Both the position numbers and the translations under genes were made by a program. A stretch of 64,000 nucleotides of DNA from contig NZ_JARSBP010000013.1 of the NCBI RefSeq assembly GCF_029623955.1, forward strand, positions 28,324 through 92,323, in the 5' to 3' direction. The first letter of the stretch is position 1. Each line of letters starts with the position of its first letter. The notes beneath the pieces were generated by a model. The model did no database searches. It was given only the letters and a program-made list of their open reading frames with translations, and was not told where the DNA came from. Source of the stretch: Mycobacterium sp. 236(2023) (lineage in GTDB: Bacteria > Actinomycetota > Actinomycetes > Mycobacteriales > Mycobacteriaceae). Shown in pieces: positions 44,391 through 53,004 of this stretch.

Positions 44391-44422
44391 TGTTCAACTG
44401 AACAACTTCTGTACTACTGTTC
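44391..44422 (+). promoter_or_regulatory. Operator/promoter element (cluster motif, copy 11)
   Basis: TGTTC-AACT-GAACA inverted repeat (44391-44404) overlaps GAACAACTTCTGTAC, after which TACTAC may act as -10 and a further TGTTC follows. It lies 7 nt before ATG of the aldehyde dehydrogenase, so the leader is very short. Confidence 0.5.
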
Positions 44423-44428
44423 TTCGTT

Positions 44429-45898
44429 ATGACCGAGGTCTGGCGCGAAGAGCGCATGTTGATCGACGGACGACTGGTCGCGTCGTCCAGTGGCGAGACG
44501 TACGACAACGTCAATCCCGCGACTGAGCGCGTCATCGGGGTGGCCGCGAACGCAACGGCTGCAGACACGGACGCCGCCATCGCGGCGGCCCGGCGGGCGT
44601 TCGACCACACCGATTGGGCGCAGTCCCCGAAGTTCCGTGTGCGCTGCATTCGGCAGTTGCACGAGGCCCTCACCAAGCACGCGGACGATTTTCGGGCGAC
44701 AACGGTCGCCGAAGTCGGGTGTCCGGTGGCCCTCACCCTCGGACCCCAATTCGACGCACCCGTGGCCGGCGTGCCCTGGGTGGCCGACCTCGCCGAAACA
44801 TATCAGTGGGAAACCAGCCTCGGACTTGCCGAGCCGTTCGGCATGAAGACGCTTCGCACGGTGCGCCGCGAGCCGGTAGGAGTCGTCGCAGCGATTACAC
44901 CCTGGAACTACCCCGTCCAGATCAACCTCGCCAAGATGGTGCCTGCATTGGCGGCCGGCAATACCGTGGTGCTCAAACCCGCGCCCGACACACCGTATAG
45001 CGCGACGCTGCTGGGCCAGCTGATCGCGGAGCACACCGACATCCCGGCCGGCGTTATGAACATCGTGACATCCGCCGGACACTCTGTGGGACAGCAACTC
45101 TGCGAAGATCCGCGCGTCGACATGGTCTCGTTCACCGGATCGACCGCCACCGGCACACGCATCATGATCGCTGCTGCACCCACCGTCAAGAAGGTTTTCC
45201 TGGAACTCGGCGGCAAGTCCGCACTCGTCGCTCTCGATGACGCCGACATCGGATCTGTGGTCACCTCTGCGGCGTTCGCCGCCACGACACACGCAGGCCA
45301 GGGATGTGCCAACACCACGCGACTCCTCTTGCCCCGCGCGAAGTATCGCGAAGGCGTCGAGGCGCTGGCGGACACGCTGAGAAGCTGGCCGTATGGCGAT
45401 CCGACCGACTCGTCGGTACTCATGGGTCCGCTCATCCGCGAAGAGCAGCGTCAGCGCGTTCTCGGTTACATCCGAGAAGGTGTCGACGAGGGCGCCACAA
45501 TTGCGGTGGGCGGCGGCATTCCGGCGCACCTACCGACCGGCTACTTCGTGGAGCCGACTGTTCTGGCGGATGTGGATCCGGATTCCACTGTGGCCCAGGA
45601 CGAGATCTTTGGACCCGTTCTGGTGGCGATACCGCACGACGGCGACGACCACGCCGTCGAGATCGCCAACAATTCGCGATACGGGTTGTCGGGCGGTGTG
45701 GTGAGCGCATCGGACGAGCGAGCGCGTGCCGTCGCAAACCGCATGCGCACCGGTACCGTCAACGTCAACGGCGGCGTGTTTTATGGCGTCGACGTGCCGT
45801 TCGGCGGCTATAAGCAGAGCGGTATCGGGCGGGAGATGGGTGTCGCCGGATTCGAGGAGTATTTAGAGATGAAGTCGATCGCCGAGGGGGCGCGGTGA
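44429..45898 (+). CDS. NAD-dependent aldehyde dehydrogenase
   Basis: 489 residues with full catalytic set: Asn160 in ITPWNYP, 'VSFTGSTATGTRI', Glu259 in LELGGKSALVAL, nucleophile Cys293 in HAGQGCANTTRLLLP, and the C-terminal PFGGYKQSGIGREMG. Resembles the general AldA/betaine-aldehyde group. Its stop overlaps the SDR start, so an alcohol-to-aldehyde-to-acid-to-CoA series (SDR, dehydrogenase, ligase) is encoded in one operon. Confidence 0.92.
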   Translation: MTEVWREERMLIDGRLVASSSGETYDNVNPATERVIGVAANATAADTDAAIAAARRAFDHTDWAQSPKFRVRCIRQLHEALTKHADDFRATTVAEVGCPVALTLGPQFDAPVAGVPWVADLAETYQWETSLGLAEPFGMKTLRTVRREPVGVVAAITPWNYPVQINLAKMVPALAAGNTVVLKPAPDTPYSATLLGQLIAEHTDIPAGVMNIVTSAGHSVGQQLCEDPRVDMVSFTGSTATGTRIMIAAAPTVKKVFLELGGKSALVALDDADIGSVVTSAAFAATTHAGQGCANTTRLLLPRAKYREGVEALADTLRSWPYGDPTDSSVLMGPLIREEQRQRVLGYIREGVDEGATIAVGGGIPAHLPTGYFVEPTVLADVDPDSTVAQDEIFGPVLVAIPHDGDDHAVEIANNSRYGLSGGVVSASDERARAVANRMRTGTVNVNGGVFYGVDVPFGGYKQSGIGREMGVAGFEEYLEMKSIAEGAR

Positions 45899-46650
45899 CC
45901 GACCGGTCCCTCAAGGACAAGCGTGTGGTGGTCGTTGGCGGCTCGGCCGGCATCGGAAGGGCATTCGCCGTCAGGGCTATCGCCGAGGGTGCACACATGG
46001 TCGTCGTGGCACGCCGGGAGTTGCCACCCGAGGTGCTTGCCGGCGCGGCGGCGGCAGCATCGATCTCTGCCGACATCCGCATGCCGGCCGACTGCATCCG
46101 CATCGGTGAAACGGCCGCCGGCGCGCTCGGTGAGGTCGACCTGCTGGTGATCAGCGCCGGCTACGCGCCGTTGAAGCCCCTTTCGGACGTGGACGCCGAC
46201 GACTGGCTGAAAGTGCTGGAGACCAATGTCATCGGCGTCCATCAGGTCATCCAGGCGCATCTTCCGGTCCTCGCACCCTCGGCCATCGTGGCTGTACTGT
46301 CTTCCGACTCCGTGCGCCATCCGCACCGCGCGCTCGGCGCCTATTCAGCCAGCAAAGCTGCGATGGAGCGCAGCCTGGTGTCGTGGCGGCTGGAGCACCC
46401 GGGATACCGGTTCAGTTGCATCGAAGTAGGGGCGACGGTGCCTACGGATTTCATCTCGGATTTTGATCCCGATCTTCTCGGTGTTGTTGCCGGGGAATGG
46501 ATTTCTCGTGGTCTGGTTCCGGCGACACACATGACGCCCGAGACCGTGGCCGACACCATGGCCGGCATCTTCGCCGGCGCGCTCGACAACCCCAACGTGG
46601 GCCTTGACCACGTGACCCTGAAGTCCCCGGCCGCTCCCATGACGCTATGA
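45895..46650 (+). CDS. Short-chain dehydrogenase/reductase
   Basis: 251 residues: VVVVGGSAGIGRAFAVRAIAEG, 'DLLVISAGYAPLKPL' (variant of NNAG), and the active-site Tyr-x3-Lys in YSASKAAMERSLVSW. No C-terminal 'VDGG' element; instead it ends with a region near residue 200 'GVVAGEWISRGLVPATHMTPET', so it is an atypical SDR. GTG start inside the aldehyde dehydrogenase stop; its own stop overlaps the ligase start. Confidence 0.85.
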   Translation: MTDRSLKDKRVVVVGGSAGIGRAFAVRAIAEGAHMVVVARRELPPEVLAGAAAAASISADIRMPADCIRIGETAAGALGEVDLLVISAGYAPLKPLSDVDADDWLKVLETNVIGVHQVIQAHLPVLAPSAIVAVLSSDSVRHPHRALGAYSASKAAMERSLVSWRLEHPGYRFSCIEVGATVPTDFISDFDPDLLGVVAGEWISRGLVPATHMTPETVADTMAGIFAGALDNPNVGLDHVTLKSPAAPMTL

Positions 46651-48455
46651 GCATCTCGCTGCTGTTGGAGATGGCGCAGGGTTCGACGCTGGCGATCAGC
46701 GGTGAAGCCGCGTTGGTCTCGGGTGAAACACGCTGGAAGCTCGATGAGCTGAACGTCCTTTCCGACGGTGGCGCCGGCGTCATAGCCGCCTCCGGCGCTC
46801 GGCACGTCGTCTACGTCGGCACGGGTGGCGTGATGCTGTCATTGCTGCTGTTCGCCTCAGCCCGGGCCGCAATTCCGGTCGCGCCGCTGAACTACCGCCT
46901 GGCCGCCGACGGGTTACAGACGCTGATCGGTCGGCTTCCCGACCCGCTGGTGATCGTCGACGAGGACTACCGCGATGCGGTCGGTCAGGCCGGCTTCGCC
47001 AGGATTGGTTCCGCTGAATTTCTCGACGCCGCTGCGACGGCCGATCCCGTCACTGAGTTGGCCGACCCGGACACGGTCGCAGTCGTGCTGTTCACCTCTG
47101 GCACAACTTCGGCACCGAAAGCCGTTGAGATCACTCACAGCAACTTGACCAGTTACATCATGGGCACCGTTGAATTCGACTCTGCCGCAACAGGCGACAC
47201 CGCCCTCGTTTGCGTGCCGCCGTATCACATCGCCGGTGTGTCGGCGGCCCTGTCGAATCTCTACGCCGGCCGCAGGTTGGTCTACCTCACCGCCTTCTCC
47301 GCCGCCGAGTGGGTCCGCCTCATCGACGCCGAGGCGGTCACCTCTGCCACCGTGGTGCCTACCATGCTCGACCGTATCGTCACCGCCCTGGAGAACATCG
47401 ACACCACGCTGCCCACGTTGCGGACCCTGGCCTACGGCGGTTCCAAAGTGCCTCTCCCCCTGGTGCGTAAAGCACTCGAACAACTGCCCGGGGTGGGGTT
47501 CGTCAACGCGTACGGGCTGACCGAGACCAGCTCGACGATCGCCGTGTTGGGGCCCGAGGACCACCGTGCCGCGTTGGCCGCCACCGACGAGTCGGCTATC
47601 CGGCGGCTCGGCTCGGTCGGCCAGCCGGTCCCCGGCATCGAGGTCGAGATCCGCGCCGAGGACGGCACCGTGGTGGGCCCCGGCGAGACCGGTGAATTGT
47701 TCGTCCGCGGAGAGCAGGTGTCCGGGAAGTACACCGACATCGGCTCCGTGCTCGATGAAAACGGGTGGTTCCCCACCAAGGACGTCGCTCACCTCGACGA
47801 GGAGGGCTACCTGTTCATCGGCGGCCGTTCCGACGACACGATCATCCGTGGCGGGGAGAACATCGCACCCGCCGAGATCGAGGGCGTCCTCGTCGAGCAT
47901 CCCCACGTACACGACTGCGCCGTCGTCGGCGCCGATGACCCCGAATGGGGCCAGAAGATCGTCGCCGTCGTCGTCCCCCGACCCGGTACCGACCCCGACA
48001 TCGAGGAACTGCGAGGGTTCGTTCGATCTAGGTTGCGCGGTTCTCGTACCCCCGACCAGATCATGTTCCGCGACGAACTGCCGACCAACGCGACCGGCAA
48101 GGTGCTGCGCCGCGAACTCGTTACCGAATTGAATGTCGTCAAAGGAGTCCGCATGATCAAGAACGGCACCCGACTGCAGAGCCAGGTCTGCGACACCCAG
48201 GTGATCGTCGTGCGATCCTCCGACGCGCTTGACGACCTGCAGATTGGCGGCGCGCCCGCCATATCCCTCGACGCCACTCCCGATCCCGAGCTGACCCTTG
48301 ACGACACGCTGTCCGGCGGCAGCCTAATGGGCAAGCGCTACGTCGACGACGGCGGTGCCGAGGTTCTGGTGACGAAGGCCGGCAAGGGCACGATCAGCGT
48401 GGGCTCGACCCCGTTGACACTCAAGGAAGCCAAGCCGCTGCCCGCGAGCGACTAG
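46647..48455 (+). CDS. AMP-forming acyl-CoA synthetase fused to a small C-terminal domain
   Basis: 602 residues. Residues 1 to about 490 form a complete ligase: AVVLFTSGTTSAPKAVEITH, 'VNAYGLTETSSTIAV', LFIGGRSDDTIIRGGENIAP, and the terminal Lys in LPTNATGKVLRREL, where the family normally stops. A further 112 residues from Met503 (ATG 48153) form a compact unit with 'RLQSQVCDTQVIVVRS', LMGKRYVDDGGAEVLVTKAG and LKEAKPLPASD. That unit has its own ribosome site, so it may also be made as a separate small protein. Function of the extra domain unknown. Confidence 0.82.
   Translation: MSISLLLEMAQGSTLAISGEAALVSGETRWKLDELNVLSDGGAGVIAASGARHVVYVGTGGVMLSLLLFASARAAIPVAPLNYRLAADGLQTLIGRLPDPLVIVDEDYRDAVGQAGFARIGSAEFLDAAATADPVTELADPDTVAVVLFTSGTTSAPKAVEITHSNLTSYIMGTVEFDSAATGDTALVCVPPYHIAGVSAALSNLYAGRRLVYLTAFSAAEWVRLIDAEAVTSATVVPTMLDRIVTALENIDTTLPTLRTLAYGGSKVPLPLVRKALEQLPGVGFVNAYGLTETSSTIAVLGPEDHRAALAATDESAIRRLGSVGQPVPGIEVEIRAEDGTVVGPGETGELFVRGEQVSGKYTDIGSVLDENGWFPTKDVAHLDEEGYLFIGGRSDDTIIRGGENIAPAEIEGVLVEHPHVHDCAVVGADDPEWGQKIVAVVVPRPGTDPDIEELRGFVRSRLRGSRTPDQIMFRDELPTNATGKVLRRELVTELNVVKGVRMIKNGTRLQSQVCDTQVIVVRSSDALDDLQIGGAPAISLDATPDPELTLDDTLSGGSLMGKRYVDDGGAEVLVTKAGKGTISVGSTPLTLKEAKPLPASD
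48141..48155 (+). promoter_or_regulatory. Internal ribosome binding site and ATG within the ligase gene
   Basis: AAAGGAG, 5-nt spacing and ATG 48153 in the same frame as the ligase. They are placed exactly at the border between the ligase and its C-terminal extension. This is a textbook start for a separate 100-residue product. Confidence 0.5.
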
Positions 48456-48521
48456 TAACCACTGGTCCAAAGCAAGTCACCTTGACTCAGCGAAACGGAC
48501 GTCGACGAGAGGGCATGTGAG

Positions 48522-49802
48522 ATGACGCAACATGTGGAGTCGGCATGGCCGAGGTTTCCCGACTACCGCATCGAGATGGTGCCGTGCGCGCTGACCGGGC
48601 AGGTGTGGGCGGGCGAGGTCCTCCTCGCCGAGAGCGATGCGTGCATCATCCTGACCGAAACCGATCACGTCGATCGCCTTTACTTCCCCGAAACTGCAGT
48701 CAAATGGGAGCATCTCGCAGAGAGCGACCACATCGCGGTGTGCCCGTTCAAGGGGGTGGCGACCTATTGGAACCTGACGGGAGCCGAATCCAACGGTCAT
48801 AACGTGGCCTGGTCGTACCGTGAACCGCTCAAGGAGGTCGCGGGCATTGCCGGCTACGTGTCGTTCTACCACGGCGCGGTCCGAGTGGTTCTCGTTGAAC
48901 AGTGGGAGGACGGGTCGAAAGTACCGTCGGGCTTCCCGCTGTGGGGAGACGCGGCAGAACTGTTGCGCTTGATCGACGTCAAACCGTCAAGCGCGACAGG
49001 CTTTGTCGGGCCGGCTCACGGCCCGACGCGACGGGACGTCGTCGAGGGTGGGCAGTTCGCCGCGCAGGCGATCGTCGCTGCAACAAAAGCTCTTTCAGGG
49101 CAACGAGTTACGTCAGTATCGACGATCTTCAGTAAAGCGGCATCGTTCACCGCACCGGTTGACCTGGCCGTCGAGGTGCTCCGAAGGGGTCGCACGTTCT
49201 CGACGGCCGAGGTGCGTATCAGCCAGCACGACAACCTGCGCTGTGTAGCCCTCTTACTCGCAGACTCGGGCTCGCCGGATGTGATCCGCGACGTCGAAGC
49301 GATGCCGGACGTACCGGGGCCCGAGGCGGCGGTGCCGTTCGCCGGATTCTCCATGCCCGGCCGCGAACTGCGCATAGTCGACGGTGCCTACGACCCAGAC
49401 CCGAACCGCGTCGGGCCACCCGTCATCAACGTCTGGACGCGTTTCCGTTACGACCCCGGGGCGAGCCATCTACACCAAGCGCTGCTGGCGCAGTCGACGA
49501 CGCACTGGACTATTGCAGCGGGGATGTTGCCACACCGCGGCTTCGGCGAGGCACGTGCGCACCGCACGCTGTCGACCGGCATCATGCAGTCCACCATCGC
49601 TTTTCACGATGATGCCGACGTCACCGACTGGCTGCTGTATGCGAATCGCGCCTTTTGGGCCGGCCGCGGCCTCGCTCAAGGTGAAGGCCGAGTCTTTACA
49701 CGGGATGGACGTCTCGCGGCGTCCTATACGGTGCAGGCCATGATCCGCGAATTCGACCGGGAACCGGAGGCGATGGGCCACGACAGCAGTACAGCAATGT
49801 AG
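48522..49802 (+). CDS. DUF427 domain fused to a TesB-type acyl-CoA thioesterase
   Basis: 426 residues. Residues 1-130 match DUF427 (GQVWAGEVLLAESDACIILTE, RLYFPETAVKWEHL, 'CPFKGVATYWNLTG', AWSYREPL). Residues 165-415 form a double hot-dog thioesterase: 'GGQFAAQAIVAATKAL' and the second-domain signature RTLSTGIMQSTIAFHDDADVTDWLLY. TesB enzymes hydrolyse acyl-CoA. DUF427 has no settled role. Probably the last gene of the aldehyde dehydrogenase operon, 66 bp after the ligase. Confidence 0.82.
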   Translation: MTQHVESAWPRFPDYRIEMVPCALTGQVWAGEVLLAESDACIILTETDHVDRLYFPETAVKWEHLAESDHIAVCPFKGVATYWNLTGAESNGHNVAWSYREPLKEVAGIAGYVSFYHGAVRVVLVEQWEDGSKVPSGFPLWGDAAELLRLIDVKPSSATGFVGPAHGPTRRDVVEGGQFAAQAIVAATKALSGQRVTSVSTIFSKAASFTAPVDLAVEVLRRGRTFSTAEVRISQHDNLRCVALLLADSGSPDVIRDVEAMPDVPGPEAAVPFAGFSMPGRELRIVDGAYDPDPNRVGPPVINVWTRFRYDPGASHLHQALLAQSTTHWTIAAGMLPHRGFGEARAHRTLSTGIMQSTIAFHDDADVTDWLLYANRAFWAGRGLAQGEGRVFTRDGRLAASYTVQAMIREFDREPEAMGHDSSTAM

Positions 49803-49837
49803 AGATCGTCCGAACCAGTCGTGGTGTGTGACAACGT

Positions 49838-49857
49838 AACACTTTCTGTTCTATTAT
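49838..49857 (+). promoter_or_regulatory. Promoter with overlapping operator (cluster motif, copy 12)
   Basis: AACACTTTCTGTTC is followed directly by TATTAT (-10). This is the same order (operator immediately before -10) as copies 6 and 7. It drives the SDR/CoA-transferase operon. Confidence 0.55.
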
Positions 49858-49896
49858 TCAGCGGTCCTCACGGCCGCTTCTGCGAATGGAGTATGG

Positions 49897-50754
49897 ATGA
49901 ACCGTCTCAAGGGCAAGGTCGCGCTCGTCACCGGCGCAGCCCGCGGGCAGGGTCGCAGCCACGCGGTGCACCTGGCCGATGAAGGTGCCGATGTGATCGC
50001 GATCGACATCTGCGCCGATATCGAGTCGAACGAGTACCCGTTGGCCACGCGCGAGGATCTCGATGAGACGGTCAACCTCATCGAGAAGTCGGGACAACGT
50101 GCGTTCTCCGCCGCGGTGGACGTTCGCGACCGATTTTCGCTGAGGGCGACCCTGGACGAGGCGGTCGCACACCTCGGTGGTCTTCATGTGGTTGTCGCCA
50201 ATGCCGGAATCTGCCCCCAGGGCAACCACATTCCCTTCCGCGGTTTCGTCGACGCCTTCGACGTGGACTTTGTGGGGGTGGTCAATACCATCCACGTGAG
50301 CCTCGACCATCTGAACGCCGGCGGCTCGATCATCGCCACCGGCTCCATCGCCGGTCTGATCGACCAGAAGGATCTCGCAACCGGCGGTGGCCCGCAGGGG
50401 CCCGGCGGGGCCGGCTACGGCATGGCGAAGAAGATGATTCGTGACTACACCAAGGCCCTTGCGCTGACGATGGCGCCGCACAGCATCCGCGTGAACGCAG
50501 TACATCCGACCAATGTCAACACCGACATGCTGCACAATGAGCCGATGTACAAGGTGTTTCGGCCGGATCTGCCGGAGCCGACCAGGGAGGACGCCGAGTT
50601 GGTGTTTCCGATCCTGCAGGCCATGCCGACACCCTGGGTCGAGCCGGAGGACATCTCTCACGCGGTGGTGTACCTGGCATCCGATGAGTCTCGGTTCGTC
50701 ACAGGACAACAACTGTTCGTCGATGCCGGCGCCGGCTTGAAGCTGGGGATGTGA
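49897..50754 (+). CDS. Mycofactocin-coupled SDR
   Basis: 285 residues. Besides the SDR motifs (VTGAARGQGRSHAVHLADEG, VANAGICPQG, Tyr-x3-Lys in YGMAKKMIRDY, FVTGQQLFVDAGAGLKLGM) it has the insert 'EYPLATREDLDETVNLIEKSGQR' after strand two. That insert marks SDRs with non-exchangeable NAD that pass electrons to mycofactocin. This suggests an alcohol oxidation coupled to the mycofactocin redox system encoded elsewhere in the genome. Its stop overlaps the CoA-transferase start. Confidence 0.88.
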   Translation: MNRLKGKVALVTGAARGQGRSHAVHLADEGADVIAIDICADIESNEYPLATREDLDETVNLIEKSGQRAFSAAVDVRDRFSLRATLDEAVAHLGGLHVVVANAGICPQGNHIPFRGFVDAFDVDFVGVVNTIHVSLDHLNAGGSIIATGSIAGLIDQKDLATGGGPQGPGGAGYGMAKKMIRDYTKALALTMAPHSIRVNAVHPTNVNTDMLHNEPMYKVFRPDLPEPTREDAELVFPILQAMPTPWVEPEDISHAVVYLASDESRFVTGQQLFVDAGAGLKLGM

Positions 50755-51839
50755 TCGAAGCGAGTGCCCGGCCACTCGGTTCGCATCGTCCGTTGGCTGG
50801 CGTGCGGGTCATCGAGATCTCAAGCTTTGTGGCGGTACCGCTGGCGGGCATGACGCTGGCACAGCTGGGCGCCGAGGTGATCCGCGTCGATCCTATTGGC
50901 GGCGCCGCCGATTATCACCGCTGGCCGGTCACCGAAGCCGGCGAGTCCATCTACTGGGCTGGGCTCAACAACGGAAAGCGCTCAGCTGCCGTGGATATGC
51001 GTTCCGCAGCAGGCCAGCAGCTAATACAGCGGCTCATCGTCGACGCAGGTGTGCTGATCACGAATGTGTCACGGCGGGAGTGGCATTCGTACGAAACCTT
51101 GTCGGCATTGCGCGCTGATCTGATTCACGTCGAAGTGTCCGTCCGCGCGGACGGCGGTACCGGCGTCGACTACACCGTCAACGCGGCAATTGGCTTCCCC
51201 TTGATCACCGGCCCTGCGGACCTCGACGTACCCGTCAATCACGTACTGCCCGTGTGGGATATCTCGTGCGGGATCTACGCAGCACTCGCCGTGACCGCGG
51301 CTCTGCGGCACCGCGACCACACCGGCGCGGGCCAACGGTTGAACATCCCGCTGGAGAATGTCGCCCTCGCCACGGCGGTCAATCTGAGCTTCCTGACAGA
51401 GGTAATGATCAATGGCACCCCGCGTGAGCGGATCGGCAACGCGATCTTCGGCCAGTACGGCCAGCAGTTCGCCAGTTCCGACGGCGCGGTGTTCATGATG
51501 GCCGCGCTCACCAATCTCTTCACCACTTGGTTTTCCATCCACAGCGCAGACGAGGTCGCGACCGCGCTAGCTAGAACGTCAATCCTGTGGGAGCGCTACC
51601 GCAGTTTCGCGGAGGTTGTCACCGATCCCAAGGTGACTGAAAACCCGCTGTTCGCGCAACTCGTTCAACCACGCATTGGCGAATACCTTGCACCCGGCCT
51701 GCCGCTGGCGATCGACGGCGCGTACCCCGTCGCGGTGGCCGCGCCGGCACTAGGCGACCACACCGCCGACGTGCTGCGCAGCATCGGCGTCGCGGATGAC
51801 GAGATCAGTGCACTACTCGGAGCCGGGACGGTCGCATAG
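50751..51839 (+). CDS. CaiB/BaiF family CoA-transferase
   Basis: 362 residues: LAGVRVIEISSFVAVPLAGMTLAQLGAEVI-type N-terminus (first half RVIEISSFVAVPLAGM), 'YWAGLNNGKRSAAVDMRSAAGQ', a family GxGQ loop in RDHTGAGQRLNIPLENVAL, and 'APALGDHTADVLRSIG' at the end. The catalytic Asp region is less clear than in canonical members (PVNHVLPVWDISCGIYAAL carries a candidate Asp). GTG start inside the SDR stop. Third CoA-transferase of the window. Confidence 0.85.
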   Translation: MIEASARPLGSHRPLAGVRVIEISSFVAVPLAGMTLAQLGAEVIRVDPIGGAADYHRWPVTEAGESIYWAGLNNGKRSAAVDMRSAAGQQLIQRLIVDAGVLITNVSRREWHSYETLSALRADLIHVEVSVRADGGTGVDYTVNAAIGFPLITGPADLDVPVNHVLPVWDISCGIYAALAVTAALRHRDHTGAGQRLNIPLENVALATAVNLSFLTEVMINGTPRERIGNAIFGQYGQQFASSDGAVFMMAALTNLFTTWFSIHSADEVATALARTSILWERYRSFAEVVTDPKVTENPLFAQLVQPRIGEYLAPGLPLAIDGAYPVAVAAPALGDHTADVLRSIGVADDEISALLGAGTVA

Positions 51840-51934
51840 GCGGTCCGGCTGACCCTGAGCTGCCCAGCGTGGCTCCGAGAATCCGCCGCGGTCTTCGACG
51901 TCGCGATGGCGAATGCCGGGTACGCATCGCCGCC

Positions 51935-52564
51935 TCACTGGCCGCCGAGAGACATGATCGACTTGGTTTGCGGGTGCAGAATCGCCGGACCCAGCCAGTG
52001 AGCGATGAATCGTCGCAGTGCCGGGCCCTGACGCGGTGTTTGACCCGGATCGGCCAGGAAAGAGTGCACTGTACGCAGTACCATCTCACTGAGTTCTGCC
52101 AACTCGGCGGGGTCGAACCCGTGAAGCGCCCAGTCGACATCCATGCGATCGAAAAGCGCGAGACAGAAGGTAATCGCCGTGTCGGAGGTGAGCGATATGA
52201 CCGCCCTCGCTCCTTTTCGGGCACATAAGAGCGCTTCCAGCTGCGGATCGCCGATGAGATTTTCTACCGCAAAGGCCACGCTCTCGACGAGAGCAGTTAC
52301 GGGATCGGTCTGACCGACAACGCGATGAACGACCTGATCGATGAGGCCGTTGACCGCCCGCATCGTGCTGGCCACGAGCAGAGCGTCGGCGTTTGGGAAG
52401 TAGTGATACACGGTCTGGCGGGTGACACCGAGCCTGCGCGCGACGTCGGCCAGGCGCAGTACCGGTCCGTGCGTGACAATCACATCGTCTACTGCGTCTA
52501 AAATCCGGTCGATCGCCGCCTCGTCGGATTCGGGGGTTGCACCCGCCCACCCGCGACTACGCAC
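51935..52564 (-). CDS. TetR-family transcriptional regulator
   Basis: 209 residues from GTG 52564; a longer reading to 52660 adds 32 residues of low-complexity sequence without regulator features. Helix-turn-helix: VLRLADVARRLGVTRQTVYHYFPNADALL. Ligand domain helical. Convergent with the CoA-transferase and last gene before the mobile-element border, so it marks the edge of the catabolic cluster. Start uncertain because no good ribosome site is seen. Confidence 0.83.
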   Translation of the reverse strand: MRSRGWAGATPESDEAAIDRILDAVDDVIVTHGPVLRLADVARRLGVTRQTVYHYFPNADALLVASTMRAVNGLIDQVVHRVVGQTDPVTALVESVAFAVENLIGDPQLEALLCARKGARAVISLTSDTAITFCLALFDRMDVDWALHGFDPAELAELSEMVLRTVHSFLADPGQTPRQGPALRRFIAHWLGPAILHPQTKSIMSLGGQ

Positions 52565-53004
52565 CCCACACCAGCCGTTCGCGGTCGACGTTGATAAGAG
52601 TCTGGCCGAGGGGGTCGCTCCAGCGGGGACTTCGACGCCGCGCGAGGACGGCCCTCTCAAGATCGCAGTGGACCGTCCCGTTGGTTGTCACGGCACTAAA
52701 GCCGACCCCTCGCATGCACACCTGACCAGCTTATGACCAGATGTCCTGAGGGACAGTCGCATTGACCACCCATCGCGTCGACTCGTGTCTCAGCGTTCGG
52801 GTCACGTCGAACGCAAACTGCCAGTTCGAAATGGGTGGAGCTAAGGGGGATTCGAACCCCGACGCATTCCTCGCTATTCACTGTGTCGTTGAGTGAGGCG
52901 GCGCAGGACTCGATGCCTGCACGGAGTGCGAACCGGCGCGGCAACCGTTCGAGTTTCATTGAGGTCACTATGCAAATTTCATTGATCGCTCTACGCTTTC
53001 GTTC
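52565..53004. other. Intergenic border region without a gene
   Basis: 440 bp between the last catabolic TetR gene and the integrase remnant. Apart from the tRNA-like attachment fragment I see no coding sequence on either strand; reading frames here overlap neighbours and lack protein-like composition. Confidence 0.5.
52834..52865 (-). mobile_element. tRNA-Ala/tmRNA 3'-end-like attachment site half
   Basis: On the minus strand it reads GGGGTTCGAATCCCC, then CTTAGCTCCACC, i.e. a T-arm and acceptor 3' strand. The U at the third acceptor position from the end (CTCC) is the G3:U70 hallmark of alanine-accepting tRNA or tmRNA. There is one base too many between the T-stem and the acceptor, and no D- or anticodon arm upstream, so it is not a functional tRNA. 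It lies 140 bp before an integrase remnant, as expected for an att site left by integration into a tRNA 3' end. Confidence 0.5.

Noticed and set aside
1..52564. Canonical steroid ring-degradation cluster
   Set aside because: No 3-ketosteroid hydroxylase, extradiol HsaC-type enzyme or mce operon is seen; only side-chain-like enzymes and general CoA chemistry are present.
52834..52865. Functional tRNA gene
   Set aside because: Only T-arm and acceptor 3' strand are present, with one extra base; no anticodon arm upstream.
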